From Mesorhizobium opportunistum WSM2075 (GTDB lineage Bacteria; Pseudomonadota; Alphaproteobacteria; Rhizobiales; Rhizobiaceae), in NCBI RefSeq assembly GCF_000176035.2, contig NC_015675.1, positions 1,740,001 to 1,804,000 of the forward strand: a DNA stretch of 64,000 bases. Direction: 5' to 3'. This document shows positions 43,777 through 53,187 of the stretch, piece by piece; positions within the stretch are counted from its first letter, which is position 1, and each line of letters begins with the position of its first letter. Below the pieces are notes generated by a model. That model was not told where the DNA came from and ran no database searches. It saw nothing but the letters and a program-made list of their open reading frames with translations. A program made the translations under genes and the position numbers.

Positions 43777-44685
43777 TTAGCCGCCGATGGCTGCCTTACG
43801 GGCTTCGACGATGACGTTGTAGAAGTCGGCCTTCACCGGAACGTAGCCGGTGAAATCGCCGCCTTCGACGCCTTCGAAGCAAGCCTTGTCCTTCTTGGGC
43901 AGGTCGGTGAAGAAGGCGGCCAGTTTGGCGGTCATGTCGTCGCCGAGCGCGGTGCGCACGACCAACGGGCCGTTCGGAATCAGGCCCGAGCGCCAGACTT
44001 CGACGAAGTCATTGGGGTCGACGGCGCCCTTGGCGACTTCCTTGTGGAAGGTGCCCGAAGTGTAGCCGTTCTTGAAGTCGCCGATGCCCGAGGAATCATC
44101 GACGGCGACGTCGACCTTGCCGTCACGCACGGCCAGGACGTTGTTCTCGTGGCCGCCGTTGAACTGGGTCGAAGCGAAAAAGGTCTCGTTCGAAGCGCCG
44201 GTCTCCTTCGGAATCTGGGTCAGCGGGATCAGGTAGCCCGAGGTCGAATCCGGATCGGCGTAGCCGAGCTTCTTGCCCTTGGCCGACTTGATGTCGGTGA
44301 TGCCGGAGGACTTGAGTGCCAGGCCGATCGAATAATAGCCGGTGGCGCCGTCGGTCTGCTGGGTGGTGAGGATCGGGGTAACGGCCTTCGGGTCCTTCAG
44401 GACGACGCTGGCGTAGCCGGAAGCGCCGAGTTCGGCGAAGTCGAGCGTGCCGCCGAGCAGGCCCTGGATGACGCCGTCATAGTCGGCGGCCGGGAACAGC
44501 GAGACCTTTTCGAAGCCGAATTCGGCCTTCAAATGGTCGGCCAGGCACTGGTAGTTGCGCAGCCGGTCGGTTTCGTTCTCGCCACCGAGAATGCCGACGC
44601 GGAATTCCTTCATATCGGCGGCGTGGGCCATGCTGGTGGCCATGGCGAGCACCGAAACGGCGCTGAGAACCATCTTCCTGAACAT
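43777..44685 (-). CDS. phnD: Phosphonate-binding periplasmic protein PhnD
   Basis: A 302-residue protein with signal peptide (residues 1-22, cleavage after AHA). Mature part begins DMKEFRVGILGGENETDRLRN, with the phosphonate-pocket pattern YADPDSTSGYLIPLTQIP and VAVDDSS. It binds phosphonates for PhnC/PhnE. GAGAGATATCA precedes the start at 44685. Confidence 0.93.
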   Translation of the reverse strand: MFRKMVLSAVSVLAMATSMAHAADMKEFRVGILGGENETDRLRNYQCLADHLKAEFGFEKVSLFPAADYDGVIQGLLGGTLDFAELGASGYASVVLKDPKAVTPILTTQQTDGATGYYSIGLALKSSGITDIKSAKGKKLGYADPDSTSGYLIPLTQIPKETGASNETFFASTQFNGGHENNVLAVRDGKVDVAVDDSSGIGDFKNGYTSGTFHKEVAKGAVDPNDFVEVWRSGLIPNGPLVVRTALGDDMTAKLAAFFTDLPKKDKACFEGVEGGDFTGYVPVKADFYNVIVEARKAAIGG

Positions 44686-44786
44686 TGATATCTCTCCTGT
44701 AGGTTCCGGCCCCGCGCCGGCAGCGTTATCGATTTTGACAGGTGCCCTTGACGCGGGCGGACGATCCGAGCCGCTCTTTCTTGAAC

Positions 44787-45644
44787 TCAGTAAGCTGGGA
44801 ATGCAGGTTCGAGCGGTCCGGCGGATGCGGCGATCTTTCGCTTGAAGGCAACGCTGGTGGAGGTGATGGCCTCCGAAATCTCGCCACCATTGCTGTCGGC
44901 GCCGTAGACGAGGCGGACGGCCTCGCGGTCGAGCTCTTCCGGCGCGCCATCGAAGACGACCTTGCCGGCCGCCATGCCGATGATGCGGTTGCAATAGGTG
45001 CGGGCGGTATCCAGCGTGTGGAGGTTGGTGACGACGGTGATGCCTTCGCGCAGATTGATGTCCTGCAGCGAATCCATCACCACCTTGGCATTGAGCGGGT
45101 CGAGCGAGGCGATCGGCTCGTCGGCGAGGATCACCCTGGGCTGCTGCATCATGGCGCGGGCGATGGCGACGCGCTGCTGCTGTCCGCCCGATAGCGTTCC
45201 GGCGGGCTGCAGTGCGGTGCGGGCGATGTCGAGCCGCTCGAGGGCGGCGACGGCCTCGGCGCATTCGGCGCGGGAGAACATGCCGAAAAGGTTCGATATC
45301 GTCGAACGGTGGTTCAGCTTGCCGAGCAGCACATTGGTCAGCACGTCGAGGCGTGGCACCAGGTTGAACTGCTGGAAGATCATGGCGCAGTCGCGCTGCC
45401 AGCGCCGCAGCGGTGAGCCGCGCAACTGGGAGACTTCGGCGCCGTCAAAAAAAATCGACCCCTGGCTGGGATCGATGAGGCGGTTGATCATGCGAAGGAG
45501 GGTCGATTTGCCGGCGCCGGAACGGCCGATGACGCCGACCATCTGACCCTGCGGGATCGAGATGTTGATATCGCTGACAGCGGTGTTCTTGCCAAATCGT
45601 CGGGTGACGCCGCGGATTTCGAGCGTGGCTGAGGTTGCTGGCAT
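44787..45644 (-). CDS. phnC: Phosphonate ABC transporter ATPase PhnC
   Basis: A 285-residue ATPase with Walker [11 protein letters not shown], signature [14 protein letters not shown] and Walker [18 protein letters not shown], matching PhnC. The start at 45644 ([18 protein letters not shown]) is used; a longer frame upstream is rejected. Confidence 0.94.
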   Translation of the reverse strand: MPATSATLEIRGVTRRFGKNTAVSDINISIPQGQMVGVIGRSGAGKSTLLRMINRLIDPSQGSIFFDGAEVSQLRGSPLRRWQRDCAMIFQQFNLVPRLDVLTNVLLGKLNHRSTISNLFGMFSRAECAEAVAALERLDIARTALQPAGTLSGGQQQRVAIARAMMQQPRVILADEPIASLDPLNAKVVMDSLQDINLREGITVVTNLHTLDTARTYCNRIIGMAAGKVVFDGAPEELDREAVRLVYGADSNGGEISEAITSTSVAFKRKIAASAGPLEPAFPAY

Positions 45645-45778
45645 GGGCAGGTTCCCGTCAGGACCATGTTGATCGTCAGGCTTCTCGCCTAACGCAGCCA
45701 CATGAACCTGCCGTGTCGCCTGGATGTCAGTTTTGTTACGCTCCACAGGCGCTGCGTCATGCGCCCGTTTCCGCGCGA

Positions 45779-46489
45779 TCAGCCGAGCACTTGCAATTCC
45801 TCGAAATGCTCCATGTCGCGGAAGCTGCAGAATGCGGGCGGCTTGATCTCGATGACCGGCGCCTGGCGCGCGAAAAGCGCCAGGCAATCGTCGAACAGCG
45901 TCTGCCACGCGGCCGCCCTGTCGTCGGCAAGACGCTGGATCTGATAGGCGAAGGTGATGTGGAAGACGTAAGCGTCGTGATCGGGGTGCCGATACCCGAA
46001 CGGGACCGCCAGCGCATCGCGCCATTGACGCATGATGCGCACGTCGTCGTCGGTCGCGCCGGCAACGGTGAGGCCGCTCGGCACGATTTCGACCACCCTG
46101 ATGTTGAACGGGCCGAAGCCCCGAAAATCCTTCAGCCGTTCCAGATAGAGCCGGGTCATGGCCTCGATGCTGGTGTCGAGCGGTACGTCCTGGGGCCAGT
46201 AGGGCAAGCGGCGGCGATACTCGATGACGCCTTGGAACAGCGTCATGTGCAGGCTGGAGATGGGGGTGAAGGCCAACCGGTCGGCGTCAGGCATCGCCAG
46301 CATCTTCTCGCGCACTGCAAGCACCACGGCCTCCGACGGCGAGCCGCCGACCAGGTGACTAACGACGGTGTTGCCGGGCTCGATCAGGAAGTTGCCCGAC
46401 ATGTCGTGGCGTGTGCCGAGATGCGCCGGGGTGGTAGGATTGGAGCCGGCAAAGAATCCGGCGAGCGAGGGGCTGATTGTGTCGGGCAT
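45779..46489 (-). CDS. DUF1868-like 2H phosphoesterase in the phn cluster
   Basis: A 236-residue protein. Two HxT motifs, His81-Met-Thr83 ([10 protein letters not shown]) and His177-Ile-Thr179 ([10 protein letters not shown]), are the hallmark of 2H phosphoesterases that open cyclic phosphodiesters or cleave 2',3'-type bonds. The pattern [10 protein letters not shown] and [16 protein letters not shown] fits DUF1868. It lies between phnC and the hexapeptide transferase. As no phnP is in the cluster, it may hydrolyse the cyclic ribose phosphate made by C-P lyase (inference). Confidence 0.82.
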   Translation of the reverse strand: MPDTISPSLAGFFAGSNPTTPAHLGTRHDMSGNFLIEPGNTVVSHLVGGSPSEAVVLAVREKMLAMPDADRLAFTPISSLHMTLFQGVIEYRRRLPYWPQDVPLDTSIEAMTRLYLERLKDFRGFGPFNIRVVEIVPSGLTVAGATDDDVRIMRQWRDALAVPFGYRHPDHDAYVFHITFAYQIQRLADDRAAAWQTLFDDCLALFARQAPVIEIKPPAFCSFRDMEHFEELQVLG

Positions 46490-46572
46490 GGCGATCTCCC
46501 TGGGAAGATGGCCTCCTGTCCGAGTCGTATGTCAAGGGTATGAACGAGTTCCCATGACGACGATGTGAGGAG

Positions 46573-47190
46573 CTATCCCTCGTATTTCTCCAGGAAGGCT
46601 TCGGCAGACAGTTCCCGGAAATCATCGAGCGAGGCGCGCAGCCTGGCGTGATCCCAATCCCACCAGGCGAGTGCCTGATAGCGCTCCGCCGTGCGGCGGT
46701 CGAAGCGCTCGCGGATCGGTTTTGCCGGCACGCCGGCGACGATCGTGTAGGGGGCGACATCTTTCGATACGACGGCTCCAGCGCCAACCGCCGCGCCCTC
46801 GCCGACGGTGACGCCGGGCAGGACGGTCGAGCCATGGCCGAGCCAGGTGTCGTGGCCGATGGTGACGCGCTTGGCGCGACGCTCCGCGAAGAATTCGCTC
46901 TCATGCTCGGCGTCGTCCCAATAGTCGGAGGCGCGGTAGGTGAAGTGGTGCAACGTCGGCCGCCAGGTCGGGTGATTGGTGGCATTGAGGCGCACGCTTG
47001 CGGCGATGTTGGCAAATTTGCCGATGGTCGCGCACCAGACGGCGCAATCCTGCATCATGTATGAATAGTCGCCGAGTTCGCTTTCCGAGACCCGGCTGCG
47101 GTCGGCGATCTCGGTCCAGCGGCCGAGCGTGGAATTGTGCACCTCCGCCGTCGGGTGAACCAGCGGCGTCTCCGACAATTTCCTGCTCAT
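46573..47190 (-). CDS. Phosphonate-associated hexapeptide-repeat transferase
   Basis: A 205-residue left-handed beta-helix acyltransferase. Hexapeptide repeats are visible in [30 protein letters not shown] and [51 protein letters not shown]. It is of the kind regularly found in phn operons (phosphonate metabolism hexapeptide family). It overlaps phnL by 4 bp. It may acetylate an aminophosphonate, as PhnO does with a different fold (inference). Confidence 0.88.
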   Translation of the reverse strand: MSRKLSETPLVHPTAEVHNSTLGRWTEIADRSRVSESELGDYSYMMQDCAVWCATIGKFANIAASVRLNATNHPTWRPTLHHFTYRASDYWDDAEHESEFFAERRAKRVTIGHDTWLGHGSTVLPGVTVGEGAAVGAGAVVSKDVAPYTIVAGVPAKPIRERFDRRTAERYQALAWWDWDHARLRASLDDFRELSAEAFLEKYEG

Positions 47191-47894
47191 GCGGCGATTT
47201 TCCCGGGGGCAAACGCGGTGACGTCGATGATGCGGTCGGCAACCGCCTCGCGCACGTCGTGGTCGTGGAAGATGCCGAGCAGGGCGACGCCGTCCGCCTT
47301 CTTGGCGGCGATGAGTTCGATCACCACGTCGCGGTTCCTGGCATCGAGCGAGGCGGTCGGTTCATCGAGCAGCAGGATCGGGTGCTCGGTGATGAAGCCG
47401 CGCGCGATGTTGACACGCTGCTGCTCGCCGCCGGAGAAGGTCGCCGGCGGCAGCGCCCAGAGTTTCTCCGGCAGGTTGAGCTGCGCCAGCAGCGCGCGCG
47501 CCTTGCCTCTCGCCGCCTCGCGCTCCTCGCCACGCTCGAACAGCGGTTCGGCGACCACATCCAGCGCCGAGACGCGTGGCACGGTGCGCAAGAACTGGCT
47601 GACATAGCCGATCGTTTGCCGGCGCACGGCAAGAACGGTGCGCGGGCTGGCGTTGGCGAGATCGATCAGCCCGTCCTCATGATTGACGATGATCTGGCCT
47701 TCGTCGGCGGCATAATTGCCGTAGAGCATTTTCAGGATCGAGCTCTTGCCGGCACCGGACGGGCCGCCGAGCACCGTGCATTCGCCGGCCTTGATGGAGA
47801 ACGAGACACCAGCGACGACCGGCAGTTTGATGCCGTCACGCAGATGCATGGTGAAGCTCTTCGCGACGTCGGAGACAACGAGCGGGGTCGGCAT
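47187..47894 (-). CDS. phnL: PhnL, C-P lyase system ATP-binding protein
   Basis: A 235-residue ABC-type ATPase with Walker [13 protein letters not shown], signature [14 protein letters not shown] and Walker [17 protein letters not shown]. In E. coli PhnL acts with PhnG, H and I in forming the ribose-phosphonate triphosphate. Separated from phnK by the repeat at 47931-48083. Confidence 0.93.
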   Translation of the reverse strand: MPTPLVVSDVAKSFTMHLRDGIKLPVVAGVSFSIKAGECTVLGGPSGAGKSSILKMLYGNYAADEGQIIVNHEDGLIDLANASPRTVLAVRRQTIGYVSQFLRTVPRVSALDVVAEPLFERGEEREAARGKARALLAQLNLPEKLWALPPATFSGGEQQRVNIARGFITEHPILLLDEPTASLDARNRDVVIELIAAKKADGVALLGIFHDHDVREAVADRIIDVTAFAPGKIAA

Positions 47895-47930
47895 CAGAGG
47901 GGTCTCCAGTCGTTCGTTTGCGGGCCAGCG

Positions 47931-48083
47931 CCCCCCTCTGGCCTGCCGGCCATCTCCCCCTCAAGGGGGGAGATTGGCTGTCACTTCTGTTTTCGCCAAT
48001 TTTCGACGTCGGAGAATGTGCGAGGCCGAAAAGCTTTCGATCTCCCCCCTTGAGGGGGAGATGGCCGGCAGGCCAGAGGGGGG
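47931..48083. repeat. Palindromic repeat element, family 1, inside the phn operon
   Basis: Perfect 44 bp inverted arms (47931-47974 and 48040-48083) around a 65 bp centre. The arm contains TCTGGCCTGCCGGCCATCTC, a variant with matching changes on both sides compared with the 13.3 and 15.6 kb copies. It separates phnK from phnL in an otherwise overlapping gene string. Confidence 0.95.
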
Positions 48084-48099
48084 TGCCTTGGCGCCATCG

Positions 48100-48876
48100 T
48101 CACACCTGCAAAATCGAGGAAACAAGCAATTGCGTGTAGGGCGCGCGCGGATCGTCGAGCACGCGGTCGGTGAGGCCGCTTTCGACGACGCGGCCGTCCT
48201 TCATCACCATCATGCGCTGCGACAGGAGCCGCGCCACCGCGAGGTCGTGGGTGACGACGATGGCCGCGAGACCGAGATCGGTGACCAGCCCGCGCAGGAG
48301 GTCGAGCAGGCGGGCCTGGACCGAAACATCGAGGCCACCCGTTGGCTCGTCCATGAACACCAGCCGTGGTCCGGTGACGAGATTGCGGGCGATCTGCAGG
48401 CGCTGGCGCATGCCGCCGGAAAAGGCGCGCGGCTCGTCGTCGATGCGGTCTTGCTCGATCTCGACGCGCGACAGCCAGTCGACGGCGGTGGCGCGGATCT
48501 TGCCATAGTGGCGGTCACCGACGGCCATCAGCCGCTCGCCGACATTGGCGCCGGCAGACACCGTCATGCGCAGGCCGTCGGCCGGGTTCTGATGGACGAA
48601 GCCCCAGTCGGTGCGCATCAGGAAGCGGCGCTCGGCCTCGCTCATGCGGTAGAGTTCGCGGAACTGGCCGTCGCGCATGCGGTAGCTGGCGGTGCCGGAG
48701 GAGGGCAGCAGCCGCGTCGACAGGCAATTCAGCAGCGTCGTCTTGCCGGAGCCGGATTCGCCGACGACAGCCAGGACCTCGCCCGGCCACAGGTCGAACG
48801 AAACATTGTCGCAGCCGACGCGCGAGCCATAGAATTTGGAGAGTGCCGAGACGCGCAGCAGTGGTTCGTCGGTCAT
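48100..48876 (-). CDS. phnK: PhnK, C-P lyase system ATP-binding protein
   Basis: A 258-residue ABC-type ATPase with Walker [12 protein letters not shown], the PhnK-type insert [28 protein letters not shown], signature [14 protein letters not shown] and Walker [15 protein letters not shown]. In E. coli PhnK docks on the PhnGHIJ core next to PhnJ. The ATG at 48876 overlaps the phnJ stop. Confidence 0.94.
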   Translation of the reverse strand: MTDEPLLRVSALSKFYGSRVGCDNVSFDLWPGEVLAVVGESGSGKTTLLNCLSTRLLPSSGTASYRMRDGQFRELYRMSEAERRFLMRTDWGFVHQNPADGLRMTVSAGANVGERLMAVGDRHYGKIRATAVDWLSRVEIEQDRIDDEPRAFSGGMRQRLQIARNLVTGPRLVFMDEPTGGLDVSVQARLLDLLRGLVTDLGLAAIVVTHDLAVARLLSQRMMVMKDGRVVESGLTDRVLDDPRAPYTQLLVSSILQV

Positions 48877-49784
48877 TGCGCCGGCTCCATTTTTTCCGAG
48901 ACAGAATGGGTTTCCGGAGCAAGGTGGCCGCGATGGCCGTCGGCCCGCCGCTTCTCGCAATGATCGGTGTCGGAGCAGACGAACATGTGGCCGCCATGGT
49001 CGTCGAGAATGACCTCGTCGAGGTAGACGTTCTCGGCCGCGCACAGCGCGCAGGGCTGGTCGAAGGTCTGGACTTCGAACGGATGATCCTCGAAGTCGAG
49101 GCTGACGACCTCGGTGAACGGTGGCACCGCGTAGATGCGCTTCTCGCGGCCGGCGCCGAAGAGCTGCAGCGCCGGCGAGCGGTGCATCTTGGGATTGTCG
49201 AATTTCGGCGTCGGCGACGGGTCCATCACATAGCGGCCCTCGACCTTGACCGGATAGGCATAGGTTGTGGCGATGCGGCCATGCTTGGCGATGTCCTCGT
49301 AGAGCTTCACATGCATGAGGCCGTATTCCTCCAGCGCATGCATCTTGCGCGTTTCAGTCTCGCGCGGTTCGAGGAAGCGCAGCGGTTCGGGGATCGGCAC
49401 CTGATAGACCAGCACCTGGCCCGCCGTCAGTGGATGCTCGGGGATGCGGTGACGGGTCTGGATGATGGTGGCGCTGGCGGTATCGGTCGTGACGGCGACA
49501 TTGGCGACCTTCTTGAAGAAGGCGCGGATCGAGACCGCGTTGGTGGTGTCGTCGGCGCCCTGGTCGATGACCTTCAGGACATCGTTGGGGCCGATAATCG
49601 AGGCGGTGACCTGCACGCCGCCGGTGCCCCAGCCATAAGGCATCGGCATTTCGCGCGAGGCGAACGGCACCTGGTAGCCGGGGATGGCGATGCCCTTGAG
49701 GATCGCCCGGCGGATCATCCTTTTGGTCTGTTCGTCGAGATAGGCGAAGTTGTAGGTGGCGATGTCGGTCGATTGCGTCGTCAT
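48873..49784 (-). CDS. phnJ: PhnJ, carbon-phosphorus lyase (radical SAM)
   Basis: A 303-residue protein. The [4Fe-4S]-site cysteines are Cys245, Cys248, Cys270 and Cys276 (CALC and VCSDTDHC), with the same spacing as E. coli Cys241/244/266/272. The radical-bearing glycine region AIPGYQVPF is at residues 33-41. It cleaves the C-P bond of ribose 1-phosphonate 5-phosphate to the 1,2-cyclic phosphate. It overlaps phnI and phnK. Confidence 0.96.
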   Translation of the reverse strand: MTTQSTDIATYNFAYLDEQTKRMIRRAILKGIAIPGYQVPFASREMPMPYGWGTGGVQVTASIIGPNDVLKVIDQGADDTTNAVSIRAFFKKVANVAVTTDTASATIIQTRHRIPEHPLTAGQVLVYQVPIPEPLRFLEPRETETRKMHALEEYGLMHVKLYEDIAKHGRIATTYAYPVKVEGRYVMDPSPTPKFDNPKMHRSPALQLFGAGREKRIYAVPPFTEVVSLDFEDHPFEVQTFDQPCALCAAENVYLDEVILDDHGGHMFVCSDTDHCEKRRADGHRGHLAPETHSVSEKMEPAQ

Positions 49785-50893
49785 TCCGCCGCCTCCTTCT
49801 TCTCGTCCTTCGTCATCGGATTTTCGCGTGCCTCATACTCGGCGCGCATACGGCGCACGAGGTCGAGTTCGGCCTGGAAGTCGACATAGTGCGGCAGCTT
49901 CAGATGCTCGACGAAGCCGGTCGCCTGGACATTGTCTGAATGGGAGATGACGAATTCCTCGTCCTGTGCTGCGGCAACGACGTCCTCGCCCAGTTCCGAG
50001 GCGCGCAGCGCGCGGTCGCAGAGCGCCATCGCCATCGCCTTGCGCTCGCTCTGGCCGAAGACCAGACCGTAGCCGCGGGTGAATTGCGGCGGAGCCTTGG
50101 CCGAGCCCTTGAACTGGTTGACCATCTGGCATTCGGTGACGCGCACGCTGCCGAGCGGCACCGCGAAAGGCAGTTCGGGCACGTCGAGCTCCAGCTCGAC
50201 CTCGCCGATGCGGATTTCGCCGACAAAGGGGTGGTTGCGGGCATAGCCGCGCTGGGTGGAATAGCCGAGCGCCAGCAGGAAACCCTCGTCGCCGCGGGAC
50301 AGTGCCTGCAAGCGGATGTCGCGCGCCATCGGGAATTCCAGCGGCTCACGGGTGATGTCGCCGGGAACATGATCCTGCGGCATCTCGCCATCCGGCTCGA
50401 TCAAGCCTTCGCGGGCAAGGATCGCCGAGACGCGCGGCATCGCCTGCGTCTCCGTCTCGCGCTGCAGCGGCTCCGCGACATCGGCGCCGGCGGCAAGGTC
50501 CGGGTCGAGCAGCCGGTGGGTATAGTCGAAGGTCGGTCCGAGCAGCTGGCCACCAGGCAGGTCCTTGTAGGTTGCCGACACGCGCCGCTCGACCCGCATG
50601 GCGCCGGTGTCGATCGGCTTCGAGTAGCCGAAGCGCGGCAGCGTGGTGCGGTGGGCGCGCACCAGGAAGATCGCCTCGATCATGTCGCCGCGCGCCTGGA
50701 CGATGGCGAGTGCGGCGAGTTCGCGGTCGTAGAGCGAACCCTCGCTCATCACCCGGTCGACGCCGAGCGCCAACTGCTCGACGATCTGGTCGAGGCGCAG
50801 CGCGGGCACCGTACGGTCGCCGCGCCGGCGATCGGCAAGCAGGCTGTGGGCGTTGGCAATTGCGGCCTCGCCGCCTTTTACCGCGACATACAT
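49781..50893 (-). CDS. phnI: PhnI, C-P lyase core subunit (nucleosidase)
   Basis: A 370-residue PhnI. It starts MYVAVKGGEAAIANAHSLLADRRRG and has the conserved LGYSTQRGYARNHPFVGEIRIGEVELE and FVEHLKLPHYVDFQAELDL. With PhnG, H and L it replaces adenine of ATP with phosphonate. Normal length. Confidence 0.95.
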   Translation of the reverse strand: MYVAVKGGEAAIANAHSLLADRRRGDRTVPALRLDQIVEQLALGVDRVMSEGSLYDRELAALAIVQARGDMIEAIFLVRAHRTTLPRFGYSKPIDTGAMRVERRVSATYKDLPGGQLLGPTFDYTHRLLDPDLAAGADVAEPLQRETETQAMPRVSAILAREGLIEPDGEMPQDHVPGDITREPLEFPMARDIRLQALSRGDEGFLLALGYSTQRGYARNHPFVGEIRIGEVELELDVPELPFAVPLGSVRVTECQMVNQFKGSAKAPPQFTRGYGLVFGQSERKAMAMALCDRALRASELGEDVVAAAQDEEFVISHSDNVQATGFVEHLKLPHYVDFQAELDLVRRMRAEYEARENPMTKDEKKEAAE

Positions 50894-50894
50894 C

Positions 50895-51506
50895 CTAGGC
50901 CTCCATCGTCTTGACGCGCGTCGTGCGCGGCAGGCAGGCTATGCCGCCTGACGTGGCGAGGATGATGTCGACGCCGCGTGGAAAGCGCTTGGTATTCTGC
51001 TTCCACTGCTCGACAAAATGGCGCGGCATCTGCGCCGGTGCGATCGTCGCGCTGGTTTCGATCCCGGGGCCCTCAAGCAACAGCGGGGCGCCCGACACGA
51101 GATCGCCGACCTGCAGGATCAGCGTGGTCGAGCGGTCAGGATAGTCCTGCGTTCCTTGCGAAAAGCCGTCGAGCGCCATCATCTCGGCCGGTGTGGCAAT
51201 GAAGGCGAAATGCGCATCGGCTGGCGTGTTGGCCAGCGGTGCGCCGGTGTGGAAGCCGAGCCAGGAGCCGATCGCGGCGGAGGCGTGCAGGGCGGGGTCG
51301 AGCCAGAGCGGCGTGTCGTTGTCGCAGAGCGCCAGCGCGATGGCGCCGGCTGTTGCCAAGAGCGGTGCCGGCGGGCGGGCCAGGACCGGCAAGGGCTGAA
51401 CGCTGCCCGGCCGCGCCATGGCGTCCATGATCGCGCGGAACACCGCTTGGGCGTTGAAGACCGGATCGGCGAAACCACCTTCAATCGATTGCGCTGCGAT
51501 CTCCAT
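50895..51506 (-). CDS. phnH: PhnH, C-P lyase core subunit
   Basis: A 203-residue PhnH starting MEIAAQSIEGGFADPVFNAQAVFRAIMDAMARPG. It carries the family's FRAIMDAMARPG motif and GPGI in LLLEGPGIETS. The ATG overlaps the phnG stop by one base (TGATG). Confidence 0.94.
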   Translation of the reverse strand: MEIAAQSIEGGFADPVFNAQAVFRAIMDAMARPGSVQPLPVLARPPAPLLATAGAIALALCDNDTPLWLDPALHASAAIGSWLGFHTGAPLANTPADAHFAFIATPAEMMALDGFSQGTQDYPDRSTTLILQVGDLVSGAPLLLEGPGIETSATIAPAQMPRHFVEQWKQNTKRFPRGVDIILATSGGIACLPRTTRVKTMEA

Positions 51507-51967
51507 CAATCTTCTCCGCGAACCATGGTGAAGAAGTCCACCTTTGTTGCCGCCGTCTCGGCGCGGCGTTTCTCCTGGGAGGTGGCCAAGGCGGATTGCA
51601 GAGGCGCAATCAGGCGGGTCTCGACCTCGGCGCGGCGGGCAGGGTCCTGCCACAGCGCGTCGGCTATTGCCCCCAGCTTCGCCTTCTGCTTGTCGCGGCC
51701 AAGCGCATAGCAATGCCCAACCTGTCCCGACGGCAGGCGGACGGTGGCACGGGTGACGGTTGCCTCACCGACATTGAAAGGCGCGCCGCCACCACCGATG
51801 CGGCCGCGCAGCGTCACCAGCCCGGTCTCGGGGCCACGCAGCAATTCAGCCTCCGAAGGCAGCCCGGCCCCATTCCAGAGCCGGACGATGTCATCGCCGC
51901 TGGATTGCGCCAGGGTCGCCATGGCGGCCTTGCGCCCCGCCTGGTCGCGGGCTTCCTGTCCTCGCAT
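51506..51967 (-). CDS. phnG: PhnG, C-P lyase core subunit
   Basis: A 153-residue PhnG with LRGPETGLVTLRGRIGGGGAPFNVGEATVTRATVRL and GHCYALGRDKQKAKLGAIADAL. AGGAGG lies 10 bp before the ATG at 51967, so that start is preferred to 51976, which directly abuts the ribosome site. First gene of the phn operon. Confidence 0.94.
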   Translation of the reverse strand: MRGQEARDQAGRKAAMATLAQSSGDDIVRLWNGAGLPSEAELLRGPETGLVTLRGRIGGGGAPFNVGEATVTRATVRLPSGQVGHCYALGRDKQKAKLGAIADALWQDPARRAEVETRLIAPLQSALATSQEKRRAETAATKVDFFTMVRGED

Positions 51968-51990
51968 CAGCAGCATTCCTCCTGTTAAAT

Positions 51991-52010
51991 TTGTCTATTG
52001 ATATAGACAA
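51991..52010. promoter_or_regulatory. Probable PhnF operator, perfect 8-4-8 palindrome
   Basis: TTGTCTATTGATATAGACAA lies between phnG and phnF, 24 bp before the phnG start. It resembles the TCTATAGA-type sites of PhnF/HutC-family regulators. The AT-rich sequence to its right should hold the divergent promoters. Confidence 0.75.
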
Positions 52011-52103
52011 CTATACAAATTATACATATTACCTAGCGCTAGTCCATGACGGGTGCGTGACAGTCATGAAGGCTGGGGCGCCAGAAGCTGCGTGGGGCAA
52101 GTC

Positions 52104-52853
52104 ATGATCGGGCAGATGGCGGCTGACGGCATCGAGCGGCGCAGCGGCGTTTCACTGTGGCGGCAGATCGCCGACAAGATCCTGCACGCGATCGCGACAG
52201 GCGATTTCGCGGAGAATGCCGCACTGCCGCCGGAGGTGGTGCTGGCCGAGCGCTATGGCGTCAACCGTCATACGGTGCGCAGCGCCATATCAGCCCTCGT
52301 CCAGGAAGGGGTTTTGCGAGCCGAGCAGGGACGCGGCACCTTCGTGCTGTCGCGCAAGCGGTTGTCCTATCCGATCGGCGCGCGCACCCGCTTCTCGACA
52401 GGCCTGCAAGGGCAGACGTCGGAGCGGCACACCGTGCTGCTGGATTCCTCGGTCGAGCCGGCCAGCCAGCGCGTCGCCGAGGGTCTTGGCCTGGCCAAGG
52501 GTGCCGAGGTGATAAGGCTGGAGACGCGCGGCGAAGCGGATGGCCGGCCGGTGTCGCGCGCGGCCAGCTGGTTCGATGCCAGGCGCTTTGCCGGCATCGA
52601 CAAGGCCATGGCGCAGACGGGCTCGATCACCGCGTCGCTGGCGCGTTTCGGCATTGACGATTATCTCCGGCAATCGACCGTGCTGTCGGCGCGCCACGCC
52701 GATGCGGGCGATCTTGCCGATCTCGGCTTGCAGCCGGGCGCCATCGTACTGGTCACGGCCGCCATCAACGTCACGCCTGACGGCCAGCCGATCCAGTTTT
52801 CCGAGACGCGTTTCTCGGCAGAGCGGGTGGAGTTGAAGCTGTCGGCGCTGTAG
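52104..52853 (+). CDS. phnF: PhnF, GntR/HutC-family regulator of phosphonate genes
   Basis: A 249-residue regulator from MIGQMAADG. The winged helix NAALPPEVVLAERYGVNRHTVRSAISALVQEGVLRAEQGRGTFV is followed by a UTRA effector domain with GAEVIRLETRGEADGRPVSRAASWFDARRF and PIQFSETRFSAERVEL. A longer frame from GTG 52053 is possible. Divergent from phnG. Confidence 0.93.
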   Translation: MIGQMAADGIERRSGVSLWRQIADKILHAIATGDFAENAALPPEVVLAERYGVNRHTVRSAISALVQEGVLRAEQGRGTFVLSRKRLSYPIGARTRFSTGLQGQTSERHTVLLDSSVEPASQRVAEGLGLAKGAEVIRLETRGEADGRPVSRAASWFDARRFAGIDKAMAQTGSITASLARFGIDDYLRQSTVLSARHADAGDLADLGLQPGAIVLVTAAINVTPDGQPIQFSETRFSAERVELKLSAL

Positions 52854-52957
52854 GGATTGCCGGCCTTGTACGAAATCGTGATTATCTGGCTCACGCTGAC
52901 ATCAGCCCAACTCGGTCGCGGTCACTTGTCAGCGGCGGCGCATTTGAGGACCGCCTT

Positions 52958-53136
52958 CCCCCACTCCGTCTCGGCTTCGCCGAGCCACCTCTCCCCCCTC
53001 CGGAAGGAGAGGAAGGGAGTCCGCTGGCAGAGGAGGGAGTCTGGTTAAGGAGCGCTGGCTACAACAGGCTTGCGCCCTTCCTCTACCCCGTCGATCGGGG
53101 GAAAGGTCGCTCGGCGAAGCCGAGACGGAGTGGGGG
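52958..53136. repeat. Palindromic repeat element, family 2
   Basis: Perfect 27 bp inverted arms (52958-52984 and 53110-53136), each containing CTCGGCTTCGCCGAG, enclose CTCTCCCCCCTCCGGA and a 74 bp stretch. It shares the outer CCCCCACTCCGTC with the copy at 41089-41283. It fills most of the gap between convergent phnF and the alcohol dehydrogenase. Confidence 0.9.
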
Positions 53137-53187
53137 TCGACCTGAGCGGGACGTCGTCAATTCGGGCCGGGCCCGGCGTCTGCCAGG

